Assembly: GCF_040529065.1 (NCBI RefSeq)
Contig: NZ_CP132343.1
Location: 4,402,001 to 4,466,000, forward strand
DNA length: 64,000 nucleotides
DNA from: Xanthomonas sacchari
GTDB lineage: Bacteria; Pseudomonadota; Gammaproteobacteria; Xanthomonadales; Xanthomonadaceae
Direction: 5' to 3'
Shown: positions 46,570 to 56,478 of the stretch, piece after piece
Layout of the letters: each line of letters begins with the position of its first letter
Position numbering within the stretch: position 1 is the first letter of the stretch
Made by a program: the position numbers and the translations under genes
The notes under the pieces: model-generated
What the model saw: only the letters and a program-made list of their open reading frames with translations
What the model was told of the DNA's origin: nothing
Databases searched by the model: none

Positions 46570-48987
46570 CTACGCCTGAGGATCGCGTAAAAGCTTCACT
46601 TCCTGCGGCGACTCCAGCGCGATGCCCTCCTCGGCCAGGCGCTGCAGCAGGGCGAAGAACAGTTCGCTGCGGGTGCCGTAGGTCAGCCGCGGCGAGGCCA
46701 CGTAGGCGAAGCTGTTAAGGGTGACGTGGCCGTTGGCGATGGAGTCGATGAACACCGACGGCGCCGGGTCGTCCAGCACGCCCTGATGCGCCGCGTACAG
46801 TTCCAGCAGGATGGCGCGCAGCTTGACCACGTCGGTGCCCAGCGACACCGCGAACTGGATCTGCACCCGCCCCAGCGGCCCGGCCAGGGTCATGTTGCGC
46901 AGGGTCTTGGTGATCAGTTCCGAGTTGGGCACGATCAGGGTGGAGCGGTCGCCGACCTGGATCTCGGTGGCGCGCACGCTGATCCGGCGCACGTCGCCTT
47001 CCTGGTCGCCGATCTTGATCCAGTCGCCGATCTTGACCGGACGCTCGGCGAGCAGGATCAGGCCGGACACGAAGTTCTGGGTGATCGACTGCAGGCCGAA
47101 GCCGATACCGACCGACAGCGCGCTGACCACCAGCGCGATCCGCTCCAGGCCGATGCCCAGCGCGGCCAGCGCCCACAACGCCGCCAGGATGATGCCGACG
47201 TAGCGCGCCACCGTGCTGATCGAGTTGCGCGAGCCGTCGTCCAGTTCGGTCTTGGGCAGATAGGTCTGGGTCAGCCAGCGATGCAGGTATTGCATGACGC
47301 CCAGGCCGAGCAGCAGCACCAGCACGGAGCGCGCGATCGCGCCCGGGTACAGCACCACCTTGTCGCTGACGCGGATGCCGTCGGACAGCAGTGAGAACCA
47401 GTCCGAGATGATCGAGACATTGGTGCCGAACGGCATCAGCAGCGCGCCGATGCCGATCAGGAGCAGCACCACCCGCAGCAGCGCCGAGGTCAGCACCCCG
47501 GCCTGCTCCAGGCTGCTCGAGCGCACCCCCAGCGCGCCGTTGGCGGCGCGGCCGATGCGGCCTTCGCTGGCGAACAGCCACAGCGCGAAGTCGTCGGCGA
47601 AGGTCATCAGCAGCCGCACCGCGCCGACGATCATGGTGATCCAGATGATCTGCCGGGTGATGAACAGGCCCAGGTGCAAGTAGCCCAGCAGCGCCGCCAG
47701 CAGCGCCACCACCACCGCGACCTTGACAAGCACGCCGATCAGCGCGAGCACCCCGCCGTGCTGGCCGGGCGGCGGCGGCTGGTCGTTGGCCAGCGCCTGC
47801 GCCGCCGCCTCGGCGTACTGGCGCCGGCGCAGCCGCGTCAGGCTGGTCAACGTCGCCAGGATCAGCACGCCGTAGACCAGCGCGATCACCCCGTCGGCGG
47901 CGACGGTGGCCGAGTCGCTGGTGCGCGCGGCCTGGTTGATCACCAGCAGCATGCTGCTGAGCCAGGCCAGCGCCGCGGTGGCCCAGGTGTACTTGCGCAG
48001 GCGCCGCGCGGTGGCGTCGTCGATCGGGAACAGCCGCCAGCTCGGCTGGTTCGGCAGCAGCACGCTGGCGCCGAGCGAGCCCATGAAGGCGGCGGCGAAG
48101 CTGACCCACACGAACCCATTGAGCACCGCATCCAGGCGCTCGGGCACCGCATCGATGCTGCGCAGGGCCTCGGCCAGCGCCAGCGCGGCCAGACCCGGGG
48201 TCAAGGTCCCCAGCAGCAAGAACCAGATCGCCAGGCCGGAGCGGCGCAGGCGGCTGCCCGGCGCGCGCGACACCGCGTAACGCTTGCCCAGCCAGCGCAG
48301 CAGGTAGCGCAGCGGGAACAGCAGGATCACCGCGATGGCGATGCCGATGCCGAGCGCGCCGTTGCCATGTTCGGCGAGCGCGCTCTGCAGCGACTGCTGG
48401 CCGAGCGCATACAGCGCCAGCAACTTGGCCTGGTCGTCGGGAAAGTCGTCGGCGATCTGCTTCCACAGCGTCGGCGACAACGGCGACGGCGAGCGCAGCG
48501 ACAGCTCCTGGCTGAAATGCTCGGCGCGCGCACGTTCGATGTCGTCGGCCAGCTGCCTTGCCTCCACCACCATCAGCTTGCCGCGCTTGACGCCCGAGTC
48601 CAGGGCGTCGCGCTGCTTGGTCAGCGCCTTGCGCTGCGCGGCGATGTCGGGCGAATCGCCGGTGGCGGCCGGACCGAGCTGCTGCAGGCGCGCATTGACC
48701 TGCGCCAACTGCTGCGAGAGCGCATCGGCGGCGGTCTGCGCATCGTTGGAGGCGTCGGAGACCTGCGTGACCAGGTCCTGGAAGGCGGCCTGGTTGCCGG
48801 CATCCACTTCCTTGCCGCGCGCATCCTTCAGCGACTTGGCGGCGTTGTCCAGCAGGGTCTGCGGGTCCGGCGGCGCGTCGGCGGTATCCTGCGGCTGGGC
48901 GGAGGCCACCGCCGCGCACAGCCACAACAGCAGCAGGACGCAACGCAACAGGGAAGACGGGGACGCGGAACGGGGCAGCAGGCGCAC
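46570..48987 (-). CDS. DUF3772-type mechanosensitive ion channel (MscS/MscK-like)
   Basis: An 805-residue pressure-release channel of the inner membrane. I start at GTG 48987, which gives a clean signal peptide (RCVLLLLWLCAAVASA); the open frame extends to 49140. A periplasmic coiled-coil domain (about 30-190, DUF3772) is followed by some ten membrane segments and the MscS core: pore helix LVVSALSVGIGFGLQSITQNFVSG, then beta domain RPVKIGDWIKIGDQEGDVRRIS and VPNSELITKTLRNMT. The core is complete, so a working channel is expected. Confidence 0.9.
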   Translation of the reverse strand: MRLLPRSASPSSLLRCVLLLLWLCAAVASAQPQDTADAPPDPQTLLDNAAKSLKDARGKEVDAGNQAAFQDLVTQVSDASNDAQTAADALSQQLAQVNARLQQLGPAATGDSPDIAAQRKALTKQRDALDSGVKRGKLMVVEARQLADDIERARAEHFSQELSLRSPSPLSPTLWKQIADDFPDDQAKLLALYALGQQSLQSALAEHGNGALGIGIAIAVILLFPLRYLLRWLGKRYAVSRAPGSRLRRSGLAIWFLLLGTLTPGLAALALAEALRSIDAVPERLDAVLNGFVWVSFAAAFMGSLGASVLLPNQPSWRLFPIDDATARRLRKYTWATAALAWLSSMLLVINQAARTSDSATVAADGVIALVYGVLILATLTSLTRLRRRQYAEAAAQALANDQPPPPGQHGGVLALIGVLVKVAVVVALLAALLGYLHLGLFITRQIIWITMIVGAVRLLMTFADDFALWLFASEGRIGRAANGALGVRSSSLEQAGVLTSALLRVVLLLIGIGALLMPFGTNVSIISDWFSLLSDGIRVSDKVVLYPGAIARSVLVLLLGLGVMQYLHRWLTQTYLPKTELDDGSRNSISTVARYVGIILAALWALAALGIGLERIALVVSALSVGIGFGLQSITQNFVSGLILLAERPVKIGDWIKIGDQEGDVRRISVRATEIQVGDRSTLIVPNSELITKTLRNMTLAGPLGRVQIQFAVSLGTDVVKLRAILLELYAAHQGVLDDPAPSVFIDSIANGHVTLNSFAYVASPRLTYGTRSELFFALLQRLAEEGIALESPQEVKLLRDPQA

Positions 48988-49154
48988 GCAGGGACCGGCA
49001 CGGGCAAGCGCGGACCACCGCGCGTGCGGCGCACTATACGGCGCGGCGCTTGAACCGGGCCAGCGTGTTGGCGCGGATGTGTTGCGAGGGGGTGCGGAAC
49101 ACCTGCACGCGCGGTGGCCACAAGGGTGGCCTTCCATCAAAACCGGGATCGCAT

Positions 49155-49220
49155 GTAGGAGCGGCTTCAGCCGCGATGGGCCTTCCCGGTGAAGCCCGTC
49201 GCGGCTGAAGCCGCTCCTAC
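49155..49220. repeat. REP pair
   Basis: Full pair with stem GCGGCT-TC-AGCCGC and inverse arm, between the channel gene's 5' region and the quinone oxidoreductase 3' end. Confidence 0.9.
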
Positions 49221-49254
49221 GACAGCCACGGGCAGCCGCGACCGACGCCTGGGT

Positions 49255-50277
49255 TCACCGCGCGTCCGTCACCAGTACGATCTTGCCGATATGCGCGCTG
49301 GATTCCATCAGCGCATGCGCCTGCGCCGCCTCGTGCAGCGGGAAGCACCGGTCCACCTGCGGCTTGATACGACCCTCTGCCAGCAACGGCCACACCCGCT
49401 CCTCCAGTTCCCGCGCGATCGCCGCCTTTTCCATCACCGAGCGCGGACGCAGGGTCGAGCCAGTGTGGGTCAGGCGCTTGGCCAGCAGCGGCATCAGGTC
49501 CAGTTCGCGCACCTTGCCCTGCTGGATGCCGATCTGCACGATGCGCCCGTCCAGCGCCGCGGCCTGGTAGTTGCGCGCCAGGTAGTCGCCGCCGATCAGG
49601 TCCACGATCACGTCCGCGCCGCGGCCCTCGGTGAGGCGCATGGTCTCGGCGACGAAGTCCTCCTCGCGATACAGGATCGCCGCCTCCGCGCCCAGCGCCA
49701 GGCTGGCCGCGCGCTTGTCGGCCGAGCCCACGGTGCTGATCACCCGCGCACCGAAGGCCCGACCGAGCAGCGTGGCGACGCTGCCGATGCCGGAGGTGCC
49801 GCCGTGCACCAGCAAGGTCTCGCCGGACTGCAGGCGGCCGCGCTGGAACACGTTGGTCCACACGGTGAAGAAGGTTTCCGGCACCGCCGCGGCCTCGGTC
49901 AGGCTCAGCGCCGCCGGCACCGGCAGGGCGTTGCGCTCGTGCACCACCGCGTACTCGGCGTAGCCGCCGCCGGCGACCAGCGCGCAGACCTGGTCGCTCA
50001 GCCGGTAGCGCTCCACGCCGTCGCCGAGGCCGACCACCTCTCCGGCAAACTCCAGCCCCGGCAGCGGCGAGGCGCCCGGCGGCGGCGGATAGCTGCCCTG
50101 GCGCTGCATCACGTCGGGACGATTGACGCCGGCCGCGGCCACCCGCACCAGCAGTTCGCCGCGCCCGGGGTGCGGCAACGGCACGCGCACCGGGACCAGC
50201 ACCTCGGGCGCTCCGGGCTGGCGGATTTCGATCGCGGTCATGGTGTCGGGGAGCGCGGCGGCGTGGATCGGGGACAT
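49255..50277 (-). CDS. NAD(P)H:quinone oxidoreductase, zinc-free MDR (PIG3/QOR type)
   Basis: A 340-residue medium-chain reductase. The start at ATG 50275-50277 has AGGA 9 bases upstream; a weaker start lies at 50241. It has VAAAGVNRPDVMQRQGSYPPPPG, the nucleotide site LLVHGGTSGIGSVATLLGRAFG and the GALDGRIVQIG-like strand (ALDGRIVQIGIQQG). The metal-binding cysteines of zinc alcohol dehydrogenases are missing, as in QOR/PIG3. It likely reduces quinones with NADPH in the cytosol. Confidence 0.9.
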   Translation of the reverse strand: MSPIHAAALPDTMTAIEIRQPGAPEVLVPVRVPLPHPGRGELLVRVAAAGVNRPDVMQRQGSYPPPPGASPLPGLEFAGEVVGLGDGVERYRLSDQVCALVAGGGYAEYAVVHERNALPVPAALSLTEAAAVPETFFTVWTNVFQRGRLQSGETLLVHGGTSGIGSVATLLGRAFGARVISTVGSADKRAASLALGAEAAILYREEDFVAETMRLTEGRGADVIVDLIGGDYLARNYQAAALDGRIVQIGIQQGKVRELDLMPLLAKRLTHTGSTLRPRSVMEKAAIARELEERVWPLLAEGRIKPQVDRCFPLHEAAQAHALMESSAHIGKIVLVTDAR

Positions 50278-50599
50278 GGCGGGGTCCTGGCAAAGAGCGC
50301 GGCGCACGCAGGCGCAGGCGCGTGGGGGAACCGCGATGATCGACCCTTCGCGCTGAGTGGTCCGTGACGGCGGGCGGTGTTCGCGATGAAGTGCGCGAAA
50401 GGCGTGTCTGCATCAGTCACGCTGCCTGAAGTCGGGACTGAAGTCCCTCCCACAGTGCACCCGGCGGGCTCGCCGCACGCCCCTGTGGGAGCGACTTCAG
50501 TCGCGACGCGCGCGAAGATGGCCGCCAGTCACCTGCACCGCCAAAGGCCCAGGCCTGACGCCGCGCTCACGCGAGCGTGCAAGCACAAGGCGGGCGCGT
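50278..50599. repeat. Gap with two facing REP-like arms of different stem sequence
   Basis: Arm at 50431-50453 has stem GGGACT-GA-AGTCCC and arm at 50484-50508 has stem GCGACT-TC-AGTCGC; they face each other as in a normal REP pair but with non-identical stems. The rest of the 322 bases shows no gene. Confidence 0.8.
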
Positions 50600-51910
50600 C
50601 TACTCGCCCACCGGCGCCGCCTGCGCCGGCCACTCGGTCATCGGCGGCACGGCAGCCTCGACCCGCTGCGGATCCAGCCGTGCCTGCAACGCCGGCAGCG
50701 CGATCGCCAGCGGGCAGCGCAGGCGGCCACCGCAGCCGGGCAACGGCCAGCGCCGTTCGCGCAGGCCGCGGCCGTCGAAGCGGTTGCCGCGCAGCGCCGG
50801 CAGGGTCGGCACCACGCTGCGCAGTTGCAGGAAGTCGTGGCCGTCGTACCGCACCAGTTCCAGCAGCAGCGCACCACCCGGCGGATACGCGTCCGGCTGG
50901 CCGGGCACCAACGGGTCGATGCCGAACAGGCCGGCCAGATGCGCCAGGTTGGTGTCGTGGCCCAGCAGCACCAGCGCGCGCGTGTCCGCCGGCGCCAGCG
51001 GCGCCACCGCCGGGGTCTGCCCGGCCGCGGCCTGCAGCGTCGCCAGCAAGTGCGCGAGCAGGTTGGAGCCGCCGGCACGCGCCGCCGGCAGCGCGCGCTT
51101 GCTGTAGGCGAAGGAGGCGTTGTGCAGGCCAATCAGCCGCTGCAGCGCCGCGGCATCGGCGCGACCCCAGGCCACCTGCGGCAACGGCAGGCCCTGCGCA
51201 TACTCCAGCATCAGGTTCTCGGCCAGGCTGCCGGCGGTCTTCAAGACCTTGGCCGCCTGCGCCGGATCCTGCAGCCGCTGCGGATCGTCCAGGCGCAGCG
51301 AGGCCTGCGCAGCGCAGGTCGACCCCGCGCAGCCGGACAGCACCTGCTGCAGCGCGCGCAGCCGCGCGCGCGTGGCCGCGTCCAGGTGTAGCGGCGGTGC
51401 GGGCGCATCGTCGTCCTTGTCCTCGTCCTTGCCGAAATGGAACAGCGGGTTGTTCTGCGTCGTCGGCAATGCGAGGTAATGCGCCTGGCACCCCGGCAGC
51501 AGTCCCTCGGTGAAGGCCGCCGCGCTGTCGTGGTTGCGCGGCGTGCTGTCGCCGATCACCACCGCACCGGACGCGGCGCAGTCCGGCGCCAGCACCGCGG
51601 TGGCCAGCCAGCGCTGTCGGTAGCGCGCGCCCAGCGCCTGCATGCCGGCGGCACCGTGCGCCGTGAGCTGACCGGGCGCCACCGGCCATTGCGGCCAGGG
51701 TTGCGCGGCGTACTTGGCCAGGTCGTCTGGCGATTGCGTCGGTGCGCGCACGCCATGGCGCATCACCACGATCGTCAGGCGCACCTGCGCGGCATCCGGT
51801 GCGGTGGGCGCCTTGGGCGATGCCGCCGCCGGCCAGGCGGCGCTGGCGACGCACAGCACCGCAGCCAGGCGCCATCCGTTGCGCAGTCGTGCGAATCGGG
51901 AAGCGAACAT
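50600..51910 (-). CDS. Periplasmic histidine acid phosphatase (AppA/phytase-like)
   Basis: A 436-residue exported acid phosphatase with a signal peptide (ends near AAA, residue 30). The phosphohistidine motif is RHGVRAPT at 51-58, then DSTPRNHDSAAAFTEGLLPGC, and the proton donor is in LLGHDTNLAHLAGLFG. This is the AppA/glucose-1-phosphatase group, several of which hydrolyse phytate. It starts 8 bases after the TonB-receptor stop and is certainly in the same unit fecI-fecR-receptor-phosphatase. Two cysteine pairs seem available for disulfides. Confidence 0.9.
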   Translation of the reverse strand: MFASRFARLRNGWRLAAVLCVASAAWPAAASPKAPTAPDAAQVRLTIVVMRHGVRAPTQSPDDLAKYAAQPWPQWPVAPGQLTAHGAAGMQALGARYRQRWLATAVLAPDCAASGAVVIGDSTPRNHDSAAAFTEGLLPGCQAHYLALPTTQNNPLFHFGKDEDKDDDAPAPPLHLDAATRARLRALQQVLSGCAGSTCAAQASLRLDDPQRLQDPAQAAKVLKTAGSLAENLMLEYAQGLPLPQVAWGRADAAALQRLIGLHNASFAYSKRALPAARAGGSNLLAHLLATLQAAAGQTPAVAPLAPADTRALVLLGHDTNLAHLAGLFGIDPLVPGQPDAYPPGGALLLELVRYDGHDFLQLRSVVPTLPALRGNRFDGRGLRERRWPLPGCGGRLRCPLAIALPALQARLDPQRVEAAVPPMTEWPAQAAPVGE

Positions 51911-51918
51911 GGCCGGCC

Positions 51919-54420
51919 TCAGAACTTCAGCGACAGGTCGAGGAACACGCCGCGCCCGGCCAGGCCGAAGTACAGCGGCTGGTTGTCGGAGGAACGGGTG
52001 CCGGCGTAGCCGATCAGCGCATGCCGGTTCAGCAGGTTGTTGACGTCCATGCTGATCGAGTAGCCCTTCAGGCCGTACGGCCCGTGCGTGCTGCGATAGC
52101 CCAGCGCCGCATCCAGGCTGGCGTAGCCGCCCAGGCGCTGGTCGTTGCCGAACACGGTGGCGCCGTTGGCCGCGGTGGTGTTGTCCACACCGTACTGCGC
52201 GCCCACCACCTTCTCCATCAGCGAACCGAAATAGCCGGTGCCGCTGTTGTACAGCAGGCCCAGGGCGGCGGTCACCCGCGGCGTGCCGGCGACCTGGGTG
52301 CTGCTGTGCTTGTAGGTGGCGTCGTTGTAGCTGGCGTTGGCGTACAGGCTCAGGATCGGCGTCAGCGCGTAGGTGGCCTCGGCCTCGGCGCCGCGGTACA
52401 CCGCACCGCCGCCGTTGACGAAGGCGCTCTCGGTGCCGCTGTCGGTATTGATCAGGGTCTGGCTGATGTAGTTGCTGAAGTCGATGTAGTAGATGTCGGC
52501 GCCGAAGGTCAGGCCACGCGCGGCATAGCTGGTGCCGAGCTGGTAGTTGCTGGTCAGTTCCGGGCGCAGGCCACGGGCGCCGTTGAGTTCGATCACGTCG
52601 ATCGGCGGCGCCAGGAAGCCGCGCGCGGCCTGCACGTAGCCGCTCCAGTGCTCGTTGAAGCTCTGGTGCAGGCTCAGCGACGGCAGCGTGGCGTCGTAGC
52701 TGGCCTCGCTGTGCGCCGGCGCCGGCGGCGTGCTCTTGTTGAGCTCGGCATCGAGTTGGCGCTGCACCCGCGCGTAGCGCAGGCCTGGGCTGAGGGTCAG
52801 GCTGTCGCTGAGCTTCCAGTCGTACTGCAGGTACGGCTGCAGGGTGTCGGTACGGTCGTGCAGGTTGTAGTTGTACAGCGGGCCGTACTTGGTGCCGCTG
52901 GCCGCGCCGGTGGTCATGTCCACCGGCAACTGCTGGCGCTCGTCCAGGTTGCGCTCCACCCACACGCCGGTCTGCAACTGGCCCGGTCCCAGGTCGCGGG
53001 CCAGCCGCAGCACATCGCCGAAGGCGCGGAAATCGTTGTCCGAGAGCTTGCCAGGCACGTCCTTGGCGGCCTTGGACAGCTTCTTGCCGGTCGCACCGTA
53101 GAAGGTCACGCCGTTGTCGGCAGCGCTCTCGCTGGTGGGGATGCTGGTCTTGGAAGCGGTGTGGTCGAAGCTGTTGTAGTAGACCTTGTTGTCCAGGTCC
53201 CACTCGCCCAGGCGCGTGCTCAGGCCCAGATAGGTGAAGCTGGAGTAGTAGGCGGCGGCGTTGTAGCCGGTGTAGTTCTGCAGGGTCGGATCGTTGCCCA
53301 GGCCATAGCGCCACCCGTGCTGCGCGATCTGCGCACGGGTGGCGCCCTGCACGGTGTTCTGGTGTTCCTGGTTGTAGCTGCTGACGAAGGTCAGCGTGGT
53401 CGCCTCGCCCAGGTCGGTGACGGTCTTGAGGAAGGCATGTTCGCGGCGGTCGTCGGTGCCCTTGAGGTAGGTATCACTGGCTTCCTTGGACAGGTCCGCG
53501 AACAGGCGCGTGTTGCCGATGTGCTCGTCGGCGCTGACGCCGCCGGCCCAGGTGTTCCAGCTGCCACCAGTGCCGTAGACGGTGACCCCGTCGACCTCGC
53601 TGGGATTGCGCGTGCGCAGCGCCAGGGTGCCGCCGAAGGTGGCGTTGCCGATGGTGGCGCCACCGCCGGGGCCGCGGTCGATCTCGGCCTGGCCGAGCAC
53701 GTGGTTGTTGAAGTAGGCCGAGGTGGTGTGGTGCAGGTCGCTGGCATCGCCGAAGGGGATGCCGTCGAAGGTGATGTTGAACTGGCCGTCCTGGAAACCG
53801 CGGATGCTGATGCCCTCGTTCTTGCCCAGGCCGGGGCCTTCCGGCGAAGTGGTCACCACGCTGGGCGCGTACTTGATGATGTCGTCGTAGTTGGAATTCA
53901 GGCGCAGGCCGTCGCGGATGAAGCGTTCGTCGATCACCGAGGTCGGCTGGCTCGCCTCCAGCGGCGCGGCGCTGGGCGCCAGCGTGTCGACACTGTTGGC
54001 GGTGACGTTGATCGGCGCCAGTTCGCGCGGGCCGTCGTGTTCCCCATCGGCCTCGGCGTGCGCCGGGGCGGCGCTGCGCGGCGCCCGCGGCGCGGCGGCC
54101 GGCGCGGCGGCGACGCTGCTGCGCACGATGGCGACCGAGCCGGGCGTCAGCATGCGGTAGTCCAGGCCGGTGCCGGCGAGCAAGGCATGCAGTTGCTGCG
54201 GCGGCGCCAGGCCGGCCGGCGCGCCGCTGCTGCGCAGGCCTTCGGCCAGCGCCGGGTCGTACATCAGTTGCAGCCCGCTGCTGCGCGCGAACTGGTCCAG
54301 CGCCTGCGCCAGCGGCATGGGCGCGATGGCTTGGGCCGTGGCGGCGGGCGCCGACCAGGCCGGCAGCGAAGACAGACTGCCCAACAGCAGGGCAATGGAG
54401 ACGACGAGAGGCTTGCGCAT
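51919..54420 (-). CDS. TonB-dependent outer-membrane receptor with STN signalling domain
   Basis: An 833-residue receptor with a signal peptide (ends near AWSA), an STN domain (APMPLAQALDQFARSSGLQLMYDP ... about 35-105) that talks to FecR, an Ala/Pro linker, a plug (SQPTSVIDERFIRDGLR) and a beta-barrel ending in LDLSLKF with a C-terminal aromatic residue. The STN domain and the adjacent fecIR genes show it is a signal transducer that switches on its own operon when ligand binds. The ligand is unknown; iron chelates are usual for this arrangement. Confidence 0.92.
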   Translation of the reverse strand: MRKPLVVSIALLLGSLSSLPAWSAPAATAQAIAPMPLAQALDQFARSSGLQLMYDPALAEGLRSSGAPAGLAPPQQLHALLAGTGLDYRMLTPGSVAIVRSSVAAAPAAAPRAPRSAAPAHAEADGEHDGPRELAPINVTANSVDTLAPSAAPLEASQPTSVIDERFIRDGLRLNSNYDDIIKYAPSVVTTSPEGPGLGKNEGISIRGFQDGQFNITFDGIPFGDASDLHHTTSAYFNNHVLGQAEIDRGPGGGATIGNATFGGTLALRTRNPSEVDGVTVYGTGGSWNTWAGGVSADEHIGNTRLFADLSKEASDTYLKGTDDRREHAFLKTVTDLGEATTLTFVSSYNQEHQNTVQGATRAQIAQHGWRYGLGNDPTLQNYTGYNAAAYYSSFTYLGLSTRLGEWDLDNKVYYNSFDHTASKTSIPTSESAADNGVTFYGATGKKLSKAAKDVPGKLSDNDFRAFGDVLRLARDLGPGQLQTGVWVERNLDERQQLPVDMTTGAASGTKYGPLYNYNLHDRTDTLQPYLQYDWKLSDSLTLSPGLRYARVQRQLDAELNKSTPPAPAHSEASYDATLPSLSLHQSFNEHWSGYVQAARGFLAPPIDVIELNGARGLRPELTSNYQLGTSYAARGLTFGADIYYIDFSNYISQTLINTDSGTESAFVNGGGAVYRGAEAEATYALTPILSLYANASYNDATYKHSSTQVAGTPRVTAALGLLYNSGTGYFGSLMEKVVGAQYGVDNTTAANGATVFGNDQRLGGYASLDAALGYRSTHGPYGLKGYSISMDVNNLLNRHALIGYAGTRSSDNQPLYFGLAGRGVFLDLSLKF

Positions 54421-54534
54421 GACGATCACACCGGAGGGGAGGAAGGGCGGCCCCGTGCGTGCTGCGCGGCGGCCATGCTTCCTAGGAGTGCCCCGGTGCG
54501 CCGTGCGGCTACCGTCGATTGCGTGAATTTTTTC

Positions 54535-55617
54535 TTACAGCGGCGCAGGTGCGTGGCGGATGGTCACCGCGTGCGCGTCGCGCTGCACCTGCACGTCCGG
54601 CAGGCTGCCGAGATACGCGACGAAGGCCTCCGGGTCGCGCAGGTGGAACACGCCGCTGACCCGCCGCGCCGCCAGCGCCGGGTCGGCGATGCGCAGCGGC
54701 TGCGTGGTGTAGGCATTGAACAGGCGCGCCACCTCGCCCAGGCTGCGATCGTGCACGCCGACCTGCGCCGGCAGCCAGGCGGTGGCGTCGGCGATGTCGG
54801 CATGGTCGCGCCGCGCCAGCACGCGGCCCTGTGCATCCACCCGCGCCTGCTGGCCGCCGCCCAGGTCGGCCAGCGTCGTCCCCTCCGACGGCAGGTCGCC
54901 GCGGTGCCACCACGCCGGGGTATCGCGCGACACCTGCACCCGCCCCTGCAGCACGGTGACGCGCGCGCCGCCGGCCTGCGGGTCGACCCCGAACACCGTG
55001 CCGACGTCGCGCAGCACCAGCGTACCGACACTGACCCGCAGCGGCCGCGCCGGATCATGGCCGAGATCGAACACCGCCTTGCCGCGCAGCAGGGCGATGT
55101 CGCGACGCTGCGCGCCGTAGCGCACCGCGATCGCACCGCCGCGGTCCAGTTGCACCACGCTGCCGTCGTCCAGGGCGACGCTGCGCGCCGCGTCCGCCGG
55201 GGCGGCGTACACCGTCGCCGGCACCGGCTCCGGCGCGCTCAGGCGCAGCGCAACGCCCGCGGCGGCCAGCGCGAGCACGGCGGCGGCGGCCAGCGGCCAG
55301 CGCCTGCGCCGTGGCAGGACACGCCGCGGGTGTGCCACCGACATCGGCGTATCCACATCCGGCCGCAACGGCACCACCACTGCCCCGCTGCGCAAGGCAT
55401 GCGCGCGCAGTTGCGCACTGCTGGCCTGCTGCGCCTGCGCGGCGGACGGCAGGTCGCCGTGCATCCGCGCGATGTCGAAATAGGCGGCCACGTGCGCCGG
55501 CGAGTGCCGCAGCCAGGCCAGGAACTCGGCCTGCCGCGCCGGCGGCAGCGCGGTCTCGCGCTGCGCCAGGTACCAGTCCGCGGCCGCCTCGGCGACGCGC
55601 TGCGCATCCTCACGCAT
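54535..55617 (-). CDS. FecR-family anti-sigma / sigma regulator
   Basis: A 360-residue single-pass inner-membrane protein. The cytosolic N-terminal DUF4880 part (AADWYLAQRETALPPARQAEFLAWL) binds the sigma factor, a membrane helix lies at about 107-124 (WPLAAAAVLALAAAGVAL), and the periplasmic FecR domain includes LDDGSVVQLDRGGAIAVRYG and VGTVFGVDP. The C terminus is an STN-like segment (HLRDPEAFVAYLGSLPDVQV). The start overlaps the sigma gene end by 8 bases, indicating coupled translation. Confidence 0.92.
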   Translation of the reverse strand: MREDAQRVAEAAADWYLAQRETALPPARQAEFLAWLRHSPAHVAAYFDIARMHGDLPSAAQAQQASSAQLRAHALRSGAVVVPLRPDVDTPMSVAHPRRVLPRRRRWPLAAAAVLALAAAGVALRLSAPEPVPATVYAAPADAARSVALDDGSVVQLDRGGAIAVRYGAQRRDIALLRGKAVFDLGHDPARPLRVSVGTLVLRDVGTVFGVDPQAGGARVTVLQGRVQVSRDTPAWWHRGDLPSEGTTLADLGGGQQARVDAQGRVLARRDHADIADATAWLPAQVGVHDRSLGEVARLFNAYTTQPLRIADPALAARRVSGVFHLRDPEAFVAYLGSLPDVQVQRDAHAVTIRHAPAPL

Positions 55618-56125
55618 AGCGCGCCATGCCCTGCCGGCACACCGCCAGGCCTTTGATGATGTATTTCTTGACCATGTGGCTGGAGATCTGCAGTTGCTCG
55701 GCGATCTCCTGGTAGCCCAGTTCGTCGCGGTAGCGCAGCGTCATCGCCGCGCGGCACTTCGGCGGCAGCCGCGCCATCAGTTCGGCCAGGCGCTGCCGGC
55801 GTTGCGCGCGATGCACCTGCGCATCGGCTTCGCAGGGCACCGCCAGCCGCTCCAGCACATCGTCCAGGCAGGTGTCGCGCTGGCTGTTGCGCTGGTGCAG
55901 CAGCGCGTGCTCGCGCATCAGGTTGGCGGCGATGGTGAACAGGTAGGCTTCGGGATTGGCGATCTCCGGCGCGTGCGCCTCGCTGCGCTGCAGCCGCAGC
56001 CACACTTCCTGCAGCAGGTCGTCGGTATCCCAGGCCGCGGCGCGGCGCTTGCGGAAATAGCGGCTCAGCGACGGCCGCCATTGCAGGAACAGCCGCGACA
56101 ACGCCGGCAGGGGTTCGGAACGCAC
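55610..56125 (-). CDS. ECF sigma factor, FecI type
   Basis: A 171-residue RNA polymerase sigma factor. I start at GTG 56123-56125 (VRSEPLPALSRLFLQWRPSLSRYF), where family similarity begins; the open frame reaches 56257. Region 2 has DTDDLLQEVWLRLQR and NPEAYLFTIAANLMREH; region 4 has RLPPKCRAAMTLRYRDELGYQEIAEQLQIS, with the recognition helix ISSHMVKKYIIKGLAVC. It should direct transcription of the receptor-phosphatase genes when the receptor signals through FecR. Confidence 0.9.
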   Translation of the reverse strand: MRSEPLPALSRLFLQWRPSLSRYFRKRRAAAWDTDDLLQEVWLRLQRSEAHAPEIANPEAYLFTIAANLMREHALLHQRNSQRDTCLDDVLERLAVPCEADAQVHRAQRRQRLAELMARLPPKCRAAMTLRYRDELGYQEIAEQLQISSHMVKKYIIKGLAVCRQGMARYA

Positions 56126-56478
56126 CAGCCACTCGCAGTGCCGGCGCCATCGGCGGCCGGCGATTCGGAAAGGCTGCGATGCTGGTCCTCGGCGATGACA
56201 GTCCGATGACGCACGGGTCCTGCGGGCGCAGCGGAGCGGTTGCGCCCCGGCAAGCATTCAGTTCACCGCTGACTGCCGGGTTCGCGCGATCGGGGCATGC
56301 AACGCGGCCGGTCACCGCGCCTGCGCCCTCGCCACGCGAGCGGCGGCCGCGCATCCCAGCGTTTCCCGTGCGGGACAGGATGTCCTTCGGACCGACCTTC
56401 CGTTCCATCGGCATCGCCCCATATCGTGAAGGTTGCCGCGTCCAATTCTTGGGCGGCGTTCGCATGAAGGATCTCGCC
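56126..56478. other. 353-bp divergent gap between the sigma and pirin genes
   Basis: No gene or repeat recognised. It should hold promoters for both directions, but no -35/-10 pair stands out. Confidence 0.3.

Noticed and set aside
51911-53314. Upstream extension of the phosphatase frame through the receptor gene
   Set aside because: Reading there is out of frame with the receptor and meaningless; the signal peptide begins at 51910.
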